64,000 nt of DNA from Shewanella marisflavi (GTDB lineage Bacteria; Pseudomonadota; Gammaproteobacteria; Enterobacterales; Shewanellaceae): contig NZ_JAKIKX010000004.1 in the NCBI RefSeq assembly GCF_023283925.1, positions 310,001-374,000 of the forward strand. The letters are read 5' to 3'. Of the stretch, positions 1-10,338 are shown in pieces. Under the pieces are notes generated by a model, which did not search any database, had not been told where the DNA came from, and worked only from the letters and a program-made list of their open reading frames with translations. The translations under genes were made by a program, and so were the position numbers. The first letter of the stretch is position 1; every line of letters starts with the position of its first letter.

Positions 1-1
1 G

Positions 2-1924
2 ATAGATGCAGCTAAGGCTCAGGGGATCGAGGTCGATGTTACCAAGATGACCAAAGAGTTAGGCTGTCCGGTGATCGCCGTCTGTTCTCGTGATGTCAAT
101 GATATTAAGCAGGTTCAGGCCCAGGTGGTGGATCTGCTAGACGGCAAGGTCTCAGAGGCGCCATTGGTACTGGATTACGATGTTGAGATTGAGGCGGGAA
201 TTAAAGCGCTGTTTGAGCGAGACAGCCAACTGAGTCGTGGCCGAGCCTTGGCAATGATGGGCAATGGCTTAGGCTGTGGTCAGTGTAAAAATGGCCAGAT
301 GCTTTCAGAGGTTTCTCAGTGCTCTGAGAAACTTGCGGCTCAGGGCAAAGATATCGAGATCATGGTAGCGACTACTCGTTTTGATTTCGTGCAGAAAGTA
401 TTTAACGAGTCGGTAAAAGCCGCCGATGTACAAACCATCAGTGATCGCTTAGACAAGCTGGTATTGCATCCGATAGCCGGGGTCCCAGTATTTCTGTTCG
501 TGATGTATCTGATGTTCATGTTCAGTATTAATGTGGGCAGTGCTTTCATCGACTTCTTCGATATCACGGCCGGTGCCTTGTTTGTTGACCATCTCGGCGC
601 CTTTATGAGTAACGTGGGCGTGCCTGCTTGGTTAGTCACTATTGTTGCTGGTGGCGTGGGACAAGGTATTCAAACCGTTGCGACCTTTATTCCGGTGATC
701 GCCGCGCTCTTTTTGGCACTGTCTGTCTTAGAAGGCTCGGGTTATATGGCTCGCGCAGCTTTTGTGGTGGACGGATTGATGCGTCGCATCGGTTTGCCGG
801 GTAAGGCGTTTGTGCCTATGATTGTCGGCTTTGGTTGTTCAGTGCCTGCAATTATGGCGACCCGTACCTTAGGCAGTGAGCGTGAGCGTATCGTGACGGG
901 TATGATGGCACCCTTTATGTCTTGTGGTGCACGTCTGCCTGTTTACGCCCTATTTGCAGCGGCCTTCTTCCCTGAATCGGGCCAGAACCTAGTGTTTTTG
1001 CTTTATATCATAGGTGTATTCGCGGCTATCGGTACAGGCTTACTGCTAAGGTCGACCTTACTACCCGGCAGCAGCAGCGCCGTAGTGATGGAACTGCCTA
1101 ACTATGAAAAGCCTAAGTTTAAGGCGGTGATGGCCAGAACCGGTAAGCGCACCAAGAGCTTTATTCTAGGAGCGGGTAAAACCATTGTGATTGTGGTTAC
1201 TCTGCTTCACTTTGTTAACTCTATCGGTGTCGATGGCAGCTTCGGACATGAAGACAGCTCTGAATCTGTGCTGAGTGTGGCGAGTCAAAAGGTGACTCCT
1301 TTCTTCTCACCAATGGGGATAGAGAAAGACAACTGGCCAGCCACAGTCGGTATCATCACTGGTATCTTTGCTAAAGAGGCGGTAGTTGGCACCTTAAATA
1401 GTCTCTATTCCACTTCGGGTGGTGACGAGGAGGCTTTAGCACCATTTTCTGAAAGCTTTAGTGAAGCCTTAGCAACGATTCCTGAGAACTTGTTTGGTAT
1501 CGCGCCAGAAGATCCGCTATCTATGTCAGTAGGGGATATCGAGAGTATTGAAACTGCCTCAAGCGAGCTGGATGTAGATACCTCGACCTTCAGTGCGCTG
1601 CAGAGTGGCTTTACAGGTATTACAGCGGCATTTGCGTACTTGCTCTTCATCTTGCTTTATACGCCATGTGTGGCCGCAATGGGGGCGTTAGTGGGCGAAT
1701 TTGGCTCTCGCTGGGCGACCTTTGCAGCGACTTGGACATTCGCACTGGCCTATGGCACAGCAACCGTCTTCTATCAGGTGATGACCTTTGCGGCTCACCC
1801 ATTGCAATCGGGTCTCTGGATAGCCTTCTTTGTGGTGGCCTTGGTGGTCTTTTACCTCTGGCTTAAGCGCAAAGGGCAGCGCGCCCAGACGATCATTCCT
1901 GTTATCAATGTGGTAACTGAATAG
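2..1924 (+). CDS. feoB: Ferrous iron transport protein B, 5'-truncated by window edge
   Basis: FeoB is the inner-membrane Fe(II) transporter with a cytosolic N-terminal G domain. The reading frame is open from base 2, so the first in-frame ATG (base 47) is internal and the gene begins outside the window; 640 residues are visible. The visible part starts near the end of the G domain (LGCPVIAV). It then covers the GDI-like linker and the membrane domain with the family's Gate regions: GYMARAAFV, GFGCSVPAIMATRTL, MMAPFMSCGARLPVYALFAAAFF, and the later KEAVVGTLN and LLYTPCVAAMGAL. The linker carries a Cys-rich stretch (GCGQC, then QC) that I do not recall from E. coli FeoB, and the C-terminal Cys cluster of E. 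coli FeoB is absent. No feoC follows; a strong terminator lies 29 bases after the stop. Upstream feoA is expected but not visible. Confidence 0.96.
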   Translation: MDAAKAQGIEVDVTKMTKELGCPVIAVCSRDVNDIKQVQAQVVDLLDGKVSEAPLVLDYDVEIEAGIKALFERDSQLSRGRALAMMGNGLGCGQCKNGQMLSEVSQCSEKLAAQGKDIEIMVATTRFDFVQKVFNESVKAADVQTISDRLDKLVLHPIAGVPVFLFVMYLMFMFSINVGSAFIDFFDITAGALFVDHLGAFMSNVGVPAWLVTIVAGGVGQGIQTVATFIPVIAALFLALSVLEGSGYMARAAFVVDGLMRRIGLPGKAFVPMIVGFGCSVPAIMATRTLGSERERIVTGMMAPFMSCGARLPVYALFAAAFFPESGQNLVFLLYIIGVFAAIGTGLLLRSTLLPGSSSAVVMELPNYEKPKFKAVMARTGKRTKSFILGAGKTIVIVVTLLHFVNSIGVDGSFGHEDSSESVLSVASQKVTPFFSPMGIEKDNWPATVGIITGIFAKEAVVGTLNSLYSTSGGDEEALAPFSESFSEALATIPENLFGIAPEDPLSMSVGDIESIETASSELDVDTSTFSALQSGFTGITAAFAYLLFILLYTPCVAAMGALVGEFGSRWATFAATWTFALAYGTATVFYQVMTFAAHPLQSGLWIAFFVVALVVFYLWLKRKGQRAQTIIPVINVVTE

Positions 1925-1952
1925 ACAATCGACCCGCGTTAAGTCAGTCGTT

Positions 1953-1994
1953 AAAAACAGAAAAGCAGCGATTTATCGCTGCTTTTCTGTTTTT
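1953..1994 (+). terminator. Rho-independent terminator after feoB
   Basis: A perfect inverted repeat with 20-base arms (1953-1972 and 1975-1994) has a GC-containing stem GCAGCGAT/ATCGCTGC. It is flanked by an A tract on the left and a T tract on the right, so it could work in either direction. It ends the feo transcript before glnS. Confidence 0.9.
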
Positions 1995-2128
1995 GCGCTA
2001 AATGATGTCAGTTTTTGCTATTTGGCCGTTGTAACGAAGCGAGATCTGTAGGAATATGCAGGTTTTCCCCAATTAATGTCGAGCGGCGATTGTGCGGCCG
2101 ATGATTAGAGTTCGCAAAGAGGATTTCC

Positions 2129-3799
2129 ATGAGTCATGTGGACACCGAAGTACGTCCTAGTAACTTCATTCGTAACATCATAGATGAAGATTTAGAAAGC
2201 GGTAAGCACACGAGTGTACACACGCGTTTTCCGCCTGAACCAAACGGTTATCTTCATATTGGTCATGCTAAGTCGATCTGCTTGAATTTCGGTTTAGCTA
2301 AGGACTATAAGGGGCTATGTAACTTACGTTTTGATGATACCAACCCTGAGAAAGAGGATATCGATTACGTTAACTCTATTCAGGCCGACGTCAAGTGGTT
2401 AGGTTTCCAGTGGGATGGTGAAATCCGTTACTCGTCAAACTACTTTGATCAGTTACATCAGTACGCGATTGAGTTGATCAATAAGGGCTTGGCTTATGTA
2501 TGCTTCCTTAACGGTGAGCAGACCCGTGAATATCGCGGTACCTTAAAAGAGCCGGGTAAGAACAGCCCTTATCGTGACACCTCGGTGGAAGAAAACCTTG
2601 AGCTGTTTGCGAAGATGCGTAAGGGCGAATTCAAAGAGGGTGAGTGCGCCCTGCGAGCCAAAATCGATATGGCATCGCCTTTTATGTGCATGCGCGATCC
2701 TGTGATCTATCGTATCCGTTTTGCTCACCATCATCAGACAGGTGACAAGTGGTGTATCTACCCTATGTACGATTTCACTCACTGCATCTCTGACGCGATT
2801 GAAAATATTACCCATTCGCTCTGTACTCTGGAGTTCCAAGATAACCGTCGCCTATATGACTGGGTATTGGATAACCTGGATGATTTCCAGGCGCCAAACC
2901 GCACTCGTCAGTATGAGTTTTCGCGCCTGAATCTGGAATACACCTTGATGTCTAAGCGTAAGCTTAACGATCTTGTGGTTCGCGGTTTAGTGTCAGGTTG
3001 GGACGACCCGCGTATGCCGACCATTGCAGGTCTACGCCGCCGTGGTTATACGCCAGCGTCTATTCGCGAGTTTTGTCGTCGTATCGGCGTGACCAAGCAA
3101 GACAACATGGTCGAAGTGGGTATGCTAGATGCGTGTATCCGTGAGGAGCTTAACGAGCACGCGCCGCGTGCCATGGCTGTGATCAATCCGGTAAAGGTGA
3201 TCATCGAAAACTATCCTGAAGGCCAGGTTGAAAAGCTATCTGCACCAGCGCACCCAACTATAGAGACTATGGGGCAGCGTGAGCTGGTCTTTGGTCGTGA
3301 GCTTTATATCGATGCCGACGATTTCCGTGAAGAGGCCAACAAGAAATACAAGCGTCTTATTCAGGGCAAGGAAGTGCGTCTGCGTAATGCCTACGTGATT
3401 AAGGCTGAGCGCTGCGACAAAGATGAAGCGGGCAATGTGACCACCATCTATTGTACCTATGATGATCAAACCCTAGGTAAGAACCCGGCTGATGGTCGTA
3501 AGGTGAAAGGGGTGATCCATTGGGTTGAGGCTTCTAGCTGTGTTCCTGCTGAGTTCCGTCTGTATGACCGACTGTTTAATCAGGCAAATCCAGCTGCGGC
3601 CGAGACGGTTGATGAGGTGCTTAACCCTGAATCTCTCGTGGTCAGACATGGCTTTGTAGAGCCTGGTTTGGTGAAGGCCGAAGCCGAAAAGGCTTACCAG
3701 TTCGAACGAGAAGGCTACTTCTGCGCCGACAACAAAGACTCATCACCTGAGCATCTGGTCTTTAACCTGACAGTTGCGCTGCGAGACTCTTCTAACTAA
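2129..3799 (+). CDS. glnS: Glutaminyl-tRNA synthetase
   Basis: This cytosolic class I aminoacyl-tRNA synthetase charges tRNA-Gln. The 556 residues match the length of bacterial GlnRS (about 550). The HIGH signature is at residues 43-46 within [14 protein letters not shown]. The KMSKS equivalent is MSKRK at 274-278, the form usual for GlnRS. The C-terminal half has the anticodon-binding beta-barrel character ([22 protein letters not shown]). The ATG is preceded by AGAGGA. It is monocistronic: the feoB terminator is upstream and a bidirectional terminator is downstream, shared with the convergent Yip1-family gene. Confidence 0.98.
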   Translation: MSHVDTEVRPSNFIRNIIDEDLESGKHTSVHTRFPPEPNGYLHIGHAKSICLNFGLAKDYKGLCNLRFDDTNPEKEDIDYVNSIQADVKWLGFQWDGEIRYSSNYFDQLHQYAIELINKGLAYVCFLNGEQTREYRGTLKEPGKNSPYRDTSVEENLELFAKMRKGEFKEGECALRAKIDMASPFMCMRDPVIYRIRFAHHHQTGDKWCIYPMYDFTHCISDAIENITHSLCTLEFQDNRRLYDWVLDNLDDFQAPNRTRQYEFSRLNLEYTLMSKRKLNDLVVRGLVSGWDDPRMPTIAGLRRRGYTPASIREFCRRIGVTKQDNMVEVGMLDACIREELNEHAPRAMAVINPVKVIIENYPEGQVEKLSAPAHPTIETMGQRELVFGRELYIDADDFREEANKKYKRLIQGKEVRLRNAYVIKAERCDKDEAGNVTTIYCTYDDQTLGKNPADGRKVKGVIHWVEASSCVPAEFRLYDRLFNQANPAAAETVDEVLNPESLVVRHGFVEPGLVKAEAEKAYQFEREGYFCADNKDSSPEHLVFNLTVALRDSSN

Positions 3800-3820
3800 G
3801 TCTTAGGCTCAGTTTTAGTT

Positions 3821-3895
3821 GGGTGCTAGCTTGATGTTAACTTAGCACCCACTCGATATTAAAAAAGGCTTTAGGATCACCCTAAAGCCTTTTTT
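3821..3895. terminator. Hairpin plus bidirectional terminator between glnS and Yip1 gene
   Basis: Two hairpins lie side by side. The first, 3821-3850, has arms GGGTGCTA/TAGCACCC. The second, 3861-3875 paired with 3881-3895, has AAAAAAGGCTTTAGG against its exact complement and a 5-base loop. A and T tracts on both sides of the second stem let it end both convergent transcripts. Confidence 0.9.
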
Positions 3896-3919
3896 GTATT
3901 TAGCGTTAGCCTATCGTTG

Positions 3920-4516
3920 CTATTGATATATAGGGCCTAATCCGTAGCTCCAAAGGATCACACTCGAGGCCATTAAGGCAACCAGCAATACTAAACCGGC
4001 CGTAACGACCGAGCTGGCGTAGATAAAGCCTTTCTCTTCAGGGATGTTCATGATGATGGGAACCCCCGTGTAGAGCAGATAGACAGAGTAACTTAGGCCA
4101 ACTAACCCAACAATCATCACAAACCACAGAGCGGGGTAGAGTGCTGCCAGACCCACCATAAATAGCGGAGTGGCTGTATAGGCGGCTAGCTCAATGGCTT
4201 GGGTATAGGTTGGGTGTGCATCAAAGGTCTTTGCCATCCAAAAGGCTAGGTAGGCTAAGGCAAATACCCCAGCGATTAGACCGAAATACATACTGACTGA
4301 CATCATCAAGGCGCTTTGCTTGGTGAGGAAGAGTGGATCGGATACCCCGAGGTTCCAGCCTATCATTGTCGATGCAACATAGGTGCAAACAGCCGGTATA
4401 AGGGCAATTAACAGGACATGACTGAGACTGCTTTTGAGCGCTTCGTGATTTTGTTCAATTGTGTGCCACTCTTCTTTTGGATGAGTGTATAACCCCATTA
4501 AGTGATTCAATATCAT
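3920..4516 (-). CDS. Yip1 domain family inner-membrane protein
   Basis: This 198-residue protein is strongly hydrophobic, with about five membrane segments: roughly 33-55, 67-95, 110-130, 132-152 and 168-190. The N-terminus has the family pattern (MGLYTHPKEEWHTIE) and the third segment region carries ELAAYTATPLFMVGLAALYP, which is typical of the bacterial Yip1/DUF1282 family. Its biochemical role is unknown; family members are small inner-membrane proteins, sometimes linked to envelope homeostasis. It is convergent with glnS and has its own upstream space of about 250 bases before miaE. I am confident of the family and make no claim on function. Confidence 0.8.
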   Translation of the reverse strand: MILNHLMGLYTHPKEEWHTIEQNHEALKSSLSHVLLIALIPAVCTYVASTMIGWNLGVSDPLFLTKQSALMMSVSMYFGLIAGVFALAYLAFWMAKTFDAHPTYTQAIELAAYTATPLFMVGLAALYPALWFVMIVGLVGLSYSVYLLYTGVPIIMNIPEEKGFIYASSVVTAGLVLLVALMASSVILWSYGLGPIYQ

Positions 4517-4769
4517 TATAGTTATCCTTGTTCAGCTTTCATTACTGTGCTCGCCAAACTTCAGACGAACCCTAAATGCCTGTCGGTCTGCTACCAATAG
4601 ACCTTAGGCTCCCAAACAGCCGCTTCAATGTGGCTGACATAGTTTATTTATTGAACATAAACTTAGACTAGTCAAGCTAACTTTCATCTGTTAGGCAGAT
4701 AGGCGTGCCCAAGGATTGATTTTATGAGTAAAATAGGCGCCGTTTGTTTGTTAACCTTCAGAGTGTGTA

Positions 4770-5534
4770 ATGCAAGCCTTATTAGCGCCGATCAAGCAGT
4801 TTTTACAATGTGAAACCCCGGATGAGTGGATCGCCGTCGCCAGCCGACCGGAGCAGTTGTCGGCGTTATTAATCGATCATTGTAATTGCGAGCTAAAGGC
4901 GGCGCAGACCGCGATGTTTCTTATTCGCAAATATGCGGTAGATAAAGATAGCGGTGAGCAGTTGCTGCAGTGGGCTAAACCCTATGAAGACTTTGTCTAT
5001 AACAAACAGCGAGATATCGATGTTTTTCTTGCTCGCGACGTTAAGAAGAATGAATTAGTTGGTGAGCTTAGGCCAAAGGACGGTGTCGCCTACGGCGCGG
5101 ATCTCATTGCCAAGATGGTACGCCTGATTAAAGAGGAGTTTCATCATTTTGAGCAGGTGCTTGAGATCATGCAGGCTAGAGGCATTCCTTATCAAAACCT
5201 TACAGCCGGTCGCTATGCTAAAGGTATGATGCGTGCGGTGCGCACCCATGAGCCGGCGACGCTGGTGGATAAGTTGATCGTGGGCGCCTTTATCGAGGCG
5301 CGCTCCTGTGAGCGTTTTGCTAAGTTAGCGCCTTATCTTGACGAAGGGCTGCGCAAGTTTTATGTCTCGCTGCTACGCTCTGAAGCCCGTCATTATCAAG
5401 ATTATCTGGTGTTAGCCCAGGCGATATCATCTGATAATATTGAGCAGCGTGTCGCCGAGTTTGCAGCTCTTGAGGCGGAGCTTATCAGCGCCCCAGACAG
5501 CGAGTTTAAGTTTCACTCTGGCAGGCCTTGTTAA
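4770..5534 (+). CDS. miaE: tRNA-(ms2io6A37) hydroxylase MiaE
   Basis: MiaE is a non-haem diiron monooxygenase that hydroxylates the isopentenyl group of ms2i6A at position 37 of tRNAs reading U-starting codons, acting after MiaA and MiaB. At 254 residues it is close to the known size. Ferritin-like diiron ligand patterns are visible: HCNCELKAAQ (about residue 37-46), EEFHHFEQVLE (about 121-131), GAFIEARSCERF (about 170-181) and LLRSEARHYQDY (about 203-214). E. coli lacks this gene while Salmonella and Shewanella have it, which fits the inferred host. It appears monocistronic. Confidence 0.93.
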   Translation: MQALLAPIKQFLQCETPDEWIAVASRPEQLSALLIDHCNCELKAAQTAMFLIRKYAVDKDSGEQLLQWAKPYEDFVYNKQRDIDVFLARDVKKNELVGELRPKDGVAYGADLIAKMVRLIKEEFHHFEQVLEIMQARGIPYQNLTAGRYAKGMMRAVRTHEPATLVDKLIVGAFIEARSCERFAKLAPYLDEGLRKFYVSLLRSEARHYQDYLVLAQAISSDNIEQRVAEFAALEAELISAPDSEFKFHSGRPC

Positions 5535-5567
5535 TCGCTAGCTGTTTAACCGGTTGAGCAACAAAGG

Positions 5568-6290
5568 TTAGTTGTCGGCGAATGGCAGACGTTGCAGCAC
5601 CAGCTGCTCGGCACTGACCTTTAGCACACTTCCTTGCTCGTACCAGTCACCGACGACTATGCGTTGGCGATTATTGGTGAGCTGGTGGATGTTGGGTCTG
5701 TGGGTGTGACCGTGGATCATTCGCTTAGTGTCAGTCTGCTGCATTAACTGCTCGACCGCACTCTGCTCGACATCCATGATGCTGTAGCTTTTTAATTGAT
5801 TACTCTGCTTACTCTTATGGCGCAGCTTATGGGCAATGGCTGTACGCTGGGATTTGGGCAGATGATTGTAAATAAACTTGGCCCAGCCGAAATTTCTAAA
5901 TCGACGAAATCGTTGGTAGGCTTTATCTAAGGTGCATAGGCTGTCACCATGGAGAATAACACTGGGTATGCCGTAAAGGTCTATACAATAGACTTCGGGT
6001 AACAGGGTCATTCCAGCGAGTTTTGCATAACGTTTACCGAGCAAGAAATCGCGATTGCCATGGACGAAATAGATAGGTGTGTGCGCCGAGAAGGCTTTTA
6101 AACGCTCGGCGAGCTCGAGAGCGAAAGGCTCTGCAATGTCGTCTCCCACCCAGACCTCAAATAGATCGCCCAGAATATAGAGGGCATCACAATGGCTGGC
6201 GTCTTGACTGAGAAAACGGTTGAATGCGGCGAGAATATCGGGGCGATCGGCACTAAGATGCAGATCGCCCACAAACAGGGTGTAATTCAA
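5568..6290 (-). CDS. lpxH: UDP-2,3-diacylglucosamine diphosphatase
   Basis: LpxH hydrolyses UDP-2,3-diacylglucosamine to lipid X and UMP in lipid A synthesis, at the cytosolic face of the inner membrane. The 240 residues match the family. The calcineurin-like metallophosphatase motifs are all present: GDLHLS (8-13), [11 protein letters not shown] (41-51), GNRD (78-81), LHGDSLCT, and HGHTHRP near residue 195. It follows ppiB by 18 bases on the same strand, as in E. coli (ppiB-lpxH), so the two are very likely cotranscribed. This gene is generally essential. Confidence 0.97.
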   Translation of the reverse strand: MNYTLFVGDLHLSADRPDILAAFNRFLSQDASHCDALYILGDLFEVWVGDDIAEPFALELAERLKAFSAHTPIYFVHGNRDFLLGKRYAKLAGMTLLPEVYCIDLYGIPSVILHGDSLCTLDKAYQRFRRFRNFGWAKFIYNHLPKSQRTAIAHKLRHKSKQSNQLKSYSIMDVEQSAVEQLMQQTDTKRMIHGHTHRPNIHQLTNNRQRIVVGDWYEQGSVLKVSAEQLVLQRLPFADN

Positions 6291-6308
6291 GAATTGTCTG
6301 CCCTGTGC

Positions 6309-6803
6309 TTACTCAGCAACGGTCACGCTTTCGATAACAACAGCTTCTAGCGGTACATCTTGATGCATGCCGCGATTGCCCGTAGCCACTGCCTTGATCT
6401 GGTTAACCACATCCATGCCTTCAACCACTTTACCGAACACACAGTAACCCCAGCCTTGTACTGACTCAGATTTAAAGTCGAGGAAGGTGTTGTCGTTGAT
6501 GTTGATGAAGAACTGTGCCGTGGCCGAGTGAGGATCTGAAGTACGTGCCATGGCAATGGTGCCTACAACATTAGATAGACCATTGTTGGCTTCGTTTTCA
6601 ATGGCTTCGTTACAACGCTTTTGCGACATATCTTCGGTAAATCCGCCGCCTTGGATCATGAAACCATCGATTACGCGGTGAAAAATGGTGCCGTCATAGA
6701 AACCGTCTTTAGCGTACTTAATGAAGTTAGCTGCGGTTACAGGGGCTTTTTCGGCATCAAGTTCAATTTTGATAACACCGTGGTTGGTTTGCATTGTGAT
6801 CAT
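6309..6803 (-). CDS. ppiB: Cytoplasmic peptidyl-prolyl cis-trans isomerase B (cyclophilin)
   Basis: This cyclophilin-type PPIase speeds proline isomerisation in the cytosol. Core motifs are [31 protein letters not shown] and [15 protein letters not shown], which include the catalytic Arg and the drug-binding-site residues of cyclophilins. An ATG 18 bases further upstream (6821) is in frame, but the start at 6803 (MITMQTNHG) gives 164 residues, the length of E. coli PpiB; an ATG at 6794 is also possible. It is the first gene of ppiB-lpxH and divergent from cysS. Confidence 0.95.
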   Translation of the reverse strand: MITMQTNHGVIKIELDAEKAPVTAANFIKYAKDGFYDGTIFHRVIDGFMIQGGGFTEDMSQKRCNEAIENEANNGLSNVVGTIAMARTSDPHSATAQFFININDNTFLDFKSESVQGWGYCVFGKVVEGMDVVNQIKAVATGNRGMHQDVPLEAVVIESVTVAE

Positions 6804-7057
6804 ATGACTGTATCTCATCATGGTTACTTATTCAGATAGCGCCCGATTCTAGCCTATTAACCATGATGCATAAAGGGATGGCACGACTTTTATCATCTTT
6901 CCCTGATCCCAGCGCCTGAATATTTACCTCTTGTTAGCTGTAGAATGTGCGGCGTAACAAAAAACGCTTTAGATTCACGCTATCACGCTGGAAGACCCTG
7001 TTTTCAGGTGGTAGACTGAGCGACCCAATTGTAGTCAATAATTTGTAGAGAAAATCG

Positions 7058-8437
7058 ATGTTGAAGCTATACAACAGTCTTACCCGCCAAAAAGAGGAAT
7101 TTAAGCCATTACAGCCAGGTAAAGTCGGCATGTATGTCTGCGGGGTCACCATATATGATTTGTGTCATATTGGTCATGGACGTACGTTTGTTGCTTTCGA
7201 CATGATCGTCAGATACCTGAGGTATAAAGGTTACGATGTGAACTTTCAGCGTAACATTACCGATGTCGACGATAAGATCATTAAGCGCGCCGCAGAGAAT
7301 AACGAGAGCTGCGATGCACTGACTGAGCGATTAACCCAAGAGATGTATCGTGATTTCGATGCGCTCAACATGAAGCGTCCTGACTTCGAGCCGCGTGCGA
7401 CTCAGCATATGCCTGAGATCATTGAGATGGTTGAACGTCTAATTGAGCGCGATCATGCCTATATTGCCGACAATGGCGATGTGCTTTTCAGTGTGGCTTC
7501 ATTCCCTGAGTATGGTCGTCTATCAGGGCAGAACCTAGATCAGCTGCAGGCGGGTGCCCGCGTTGAAGTCGATGAAAACAAACGTGATCCTATGGATTTC
7601 GTGCTTTGGAAGATGTCTAAACCAGGTGAGCCAACATGGGATTCACCTTGGGGACCGGGTCGCCCTGGTTGGCATATCGAATGTTCAGCAATGAACAGTA
7701 AGCATTTGGGTGAGCATTTTGATATCCATGGCGGCGGTTCGGATCTGCAGTTTCCGCACCATGAAAATGAGATAGCACAGTCATGCTGCGCCCATGATAC
7801 GCCTTATGTGAATTATTGGATGCACACCGGCATGGTGATGGTGGATAAGGAGAAGATGTCGAAGTCACTGAACAACTTCTTCACCATTCGTGATGTGCTT
7901 GCGCATTATGATGCCTCGACTGTGCGTTACTTTTTGCTGTCGGGTCACTATCGCAGTCAATTGAACTATTCAGAAGATAACCTTAAGCAGGCTAAGGCGG
8001 CGCTTGAGCGACTCTATACGGCGTTAAAAGGCTTGGAACTTAGCGTCGAGGCGGCGCCAGCGACCGAGTATGTGGCTAAGTTCACTGCGGCCATGGACGA
8101 TGACTTTAATACTCCTGAGGCCTACTCTGTGCTGTTTGATATGGCGCGCGAGATCAACCGCCTTAAGGTGGACGATTTGGCTGCAGCTTCTGCTCTGGGT
8201 GTAAGCCTTAAGCAGCTAGGTGATGTGCTAGGCATTTTAGATCAAGATGTGGATGCCTTCTTTAAAGGTCAGGGCAGTGACGATGAGGTTGCTCAAATTG
8301 AAGCCCTAATCGCCGAGCGTAACCGTGCCCGCGCTGAAAAAGATTGGCCTGCGGCAGATGTGGCCCGTGATGGTCTGAATGCTCTTGGGGTGATCTTAGA
8401 AGATGGCCCAGAAGGCACAACATGGCGTAAAAAATAA
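7058..8437 (+). CDS. cysS: Cysteinyl-tRNA synthetase
   Basis: This class I synthetase charges tRNA-Cys. It is 459 residues, like the E. coli enzyme. The zinc ligands fall at the same positions as in E. coli: Cys28, Cys209, His234 and Glu238. HIGH is at 37-40 (CHIGHGR) and KMSKS at 266-270. It is divergent from ppiB-lpxH, as in many gammaproteobacteria, and ends at a terminator shared with the convergent folD. Confidence 0.98.
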   Translation: MLKLYNSLTRQKEEFKPLQPGKVGMYVCGVTIYDLCHIGHGRTFVAFDMIVRYLRYKGYDVNFQRNITDVDDKIIKRAAENNESCDALTERLTQEMYRDFDALNMKRPDFEPRATQHMPEIIEMVERLIERDHAYIADNGDVLFSVASFPEYGRLSGQNLDQLQAGARVEVDENKRDPMDFVLWKMSKPGEPTWDSPWGPGRPGWHIECSAMNSKHLGEHFDIHGGGSDLQFPHHENEIAQSCCAHDTPYVNYWMHTGMVMVDKEKMSKSLNNFFTIRDVLAHYDASTVRYFLLSGHYRSQLNYSEDNLKQAKAALERLYTALKGLELSVEAAPATEYVAKFTAAMDDDFNTPEAYSVLFDMAREINRLKVDDLAAASALGVSLKQLGDVLGILDQDVDAFFKGQGSDDEVAQIEALIAERNRARAEKDWPAADVARDGLNALGVILEDGPEGTTWRKK

Positions 8438-8493
8438 GCTATCGGTTAGCCAGTGAGATTGCTTTAGCTGTCTTGTTGTAAAAACCACTTAAT

Positions 8494-8526
8494 AAAAAAG
8501 CCTGCATTAACTGTGCAGGCTTTTTT
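8494..8526. terminator. Bidirectional terminator between cysS and folD
   Basis: A13-base stem AAAAAAGCCTGCA pairs with its exact complement across a 7-base loop. A and T tracts on the two sides serve both convergent genes. Confidence 0.92.
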
Positions 8527-8582
8527 GTGGGCATTGATTGCTGGAGGTGTTACCACCCGGACCACAATCAGATTTACTGCGC

Positions 8583-9437
8583 TTAGTCGTGATAGTTCTC
8601 GGCCGCAAACAGGGTATTTTCCAGTAGGCTGGCAATTGTCATAGGACCTACGCCACCAGGTACTGGTGTGATATGACTAGCGTGCTCAGCGGCCACATCA
8701 TATTGCACATCACCAACCAGTTGGCCGTTTTCCAAACGGTTGATCCCGACATCGATAACGATGGCACCGGGTTTAATCCACTCACCTGGAATAAAGTGTG
8801 GTTTACCCACAGCAACCACGACCAGATCGGCGCGGCGGACTTTATCTTCAAGGTCACGGGTAAAACGGTGACAGGTCGTCGTGGTGCAGCCGGCCAATAG
8901 CAGCTCTAATGTCATTGGGCGACCAACAATATTCGATGCGCCAACGACAACTGCATCTAGGCCGTAGGTGTCTACGCCTGTTGATTTAATTAAGGTCATG
9001 ATCCCCATAGGTGTGCATGAGCGCAGCACAGGAATGCGCTGCGCCAGACGACCGACATTATAAGGATGGAAACCGTCGACATCTTTATCGGGCTGAATGC
9101 GCTCGATCACCTTCGATTCTTCGATATGATCAGGTAACGGCAGTTGCACCAAGATGCCGTCAATCGCAGGATCTTGGTTGCACTTGTCGATCAGGGCCAA
9201 TAGATCGGCCTCAGATGTTTCGATTGGCAGGTCAAAAGATTGTGATAGGAAGCCAACTTCTTCACAGGCGCGGCGCTTGCTGCCGACATAAACCTGAGAA
9301 GCCGGATCGGCGCCGACTAAAATAACGGCTAGTCCCGGTACACGCTTTCCAGCCTCTTTGCGGGCGGTTACTTTGGCACTTAGTTGCTTTCGAATGGATT
9401 GAGCAATCGCTTTGCCATCGATTATTTGTGCTGTCAT
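8583..9437 (-). CDS. folD: Bifunctional methylenetetrahydrofolate dehydrogenase/cyclohydrolase
   Basis: FolD interconverts 5,10-methylene-THF, methenyl-THF and 10-formyl-THF in one-carbon metabolism. The 284 residues match the family. Catalytic Tyr50 and Lys54 sit in [17 protein letters not shown]. The NADP-binding region is [13 protein letters not shown], and the C-terminal signature [19 protein letters not shown] is intact. A good promoter precedes it (9485-9513, minus strand). The downstream terminator is shared with cysS. Confidence 0.98.
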   Translation of the reverse strand: MTAQIIDGKAIAQSIRKQLSAKVTARKEAGKRVPGLAVILVGADPASQVYVGSKRRACEEVGFLSQSFDLPIETSEADLLALIDKCNQDPAIDGILVQLPLPDHIEESKVIERIQPDKDVDGFHPYNVGRLAQRIPVLRSCTPMGIMTLIKSTGVDTYGLDAVVVGASNIVGRPMTLELLLAGCTTTTCHRFTRDLEDKVRRADLVVVAVGKPHFIPGEWIKPGAIVIDVGINRLENGQLVGDVQYDVAAEHASHITPVPGGVGPMTIASLLENTLFAAENYHD

Positions 9438-9484
9438 GGGGGGTGGATTTCCTTAATATGGCGCGATAATAAAAAATCGGCGAC

Positions 9485-9513
9485 ATTTTAACAGGGGGGG
9501 CGGAAACTGTCAT
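9485..9513 (-). promoter_or_regulatory. Putative sigma-70 promoter of folD
   Basis: Reading the minus strand, ATGACA (9513-9508) and TAAAAT (9490-9485) are separated by exactly 17 bases, each 5 of 6 to consensus. The spacer contains a run of seven C on the minus strand. The -10 lies about 48 bases upstream of the folD ATG. Sequence match only. Confidence 0.6.
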
Positions 9514-9706
9514 TGACTTAGGACGATAATAGACAGTTCTAATATATGGATAATGCCAGCTAAGGCGCCTATTATCATTGCATTGTTAAAAAGGCCAAGC
9601 TGAAGTGTGGAAACGGGTTATTCGCGCAGATATTTGCCCGGATTGTTTAATAAAGTTTCGGATAGCTGTTTAAATAGTCATGTGCGTCGTCATTGCAAAA
9701 AAATCG
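9514..9706. other. Gene-free stretch between folD promoter and tRNA promoter
   Basis: Together with the folD leader, the gene-free region is about 350 bases (9438-9784). I see the two divergent promoters described separately, and nothing else recognisable: no ORF with coding character, no RNA gene and no clear repeat. Confidence 0.5.
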
Positions 9707-9735
9707 TTGACGCTAACCATGTGAGGGGATAATAT
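9707..9735 (+). promoter_or_regulatory. Promoter of the tRNA operon
   Basis: TTGACG (9707-9712) and TAATAT (9730-9735) are spaced by 17 bases and followed by the GC-rich stretch GCGCTCC. A GC-rich discriminator is typical of stable-RNA promoters under stringent (ppGpp/DksA) control. The first tRNA begins 50 bases after the -10. Confidence 0.7.
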
Positions 9736-9784
9736 GCGCTCCGTTCTCAGCGACACCCAGTGAGTGTTGAGAGTGTTAGACTTT

Positions 9785-9861
<77 letters not shown>

Positions 9862-9925
9862 AATTTTTAAATAGTGTGGATACGCTATTTTGCCCTGTTA
9901 GGATATGAACCAAGTTCATAACGAC

Positions 9926-10002
9926 GCGCCCGTAGCTCAGTTGGATAGAGCATCCGCCTTCTAAGCGGATGGCCGCAGGTTCGAATCCTGCCGGGCGTAC
10001 CA
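9926..10002 (+). tRNA. tRNA-Arg (anticodon TCT)
   Basis: A 77-base cloverleaf with encoded CCA. The acceptor GCGCCCG pairs with CGGGCGT, including a G-U at the end. The anticodon stem TCCGC/GCGGA encloses CTTCTAA, giving anticodon TCT for AGA/AGG codons. The T arm is GCAGG TTCGAAT CCTGC. Confidence 0.97.
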
Positions 10003-10009
10003 AATCAGT

Positions 10010-10086
10010 GGTGATTGTAGCTCAGTTGGTAGAGCCCCGGATTGTGATTCCGGTTGTCGTGGGTTCAAGTCCCATCAGTCACCCCA
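10010..10086 (+). tRNA. tRNA-His (anticodon GTG), with encoded G-1
   Basis: A cloverleaf with acceptor GTGATTG paired with CAGTCAC, preceded by an encoded G at 10010 (the G-1 identity base of tRNA-His) facing C73. The anticodon loop TTGTGAT gives GTG. The T arm is GTGGG TTCAAGT CCCAT and CCA is encoded. It lies only 7 bases after tRNA-Arg. Confidence 0.97.
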
Positions 10087-10103
10087 CTTCTTTTGAAGAA
10101 AAT

Positions 10104-10132
10104 AAAAAAAGCGACCTAAGGTCGCTTTTTTT
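10104..10132 (+). terminator. Terminator of the tRNA operon
   Basis: The stem GCGACC/GGTCGC has a short loop, is preceded by seven A and followed by seven T, and lies 17 bases after the tRNA-His CCA end. Confidence 0.92.
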
Positions 10133-10157
10133 ACGTCTGTAATTCGAGCTTTGAGGC

Positions 10158-10186
10158 TCGACTATGCAGAAAACCGTGGCTATAAT
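10158..10186 (+). promoter_or_regulatory. Possible tig promoter
   Basis: A perfect TATAAT (10181-10186) has only a partial -35 (TCGACT, 4 of 6) at 17-base spacing. It lies about 150 bases before the trigger factor ATG. Moderate sequence support only. Confidence 0.4.
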
Positions 10187-10338
10187 GTCGCGTCTTGATA
10201 AATTTCAACTATGTGCGACGACTGCCAAACCCAGTTACCAAGGCATTTTAGTCGTTTTTTTAGATCAAGAAACGAATACCTTAATAGTTGATGATTCGGC
10301 TATTACAAAAGACGTTTGACATATTTCGAGGTAAAACA

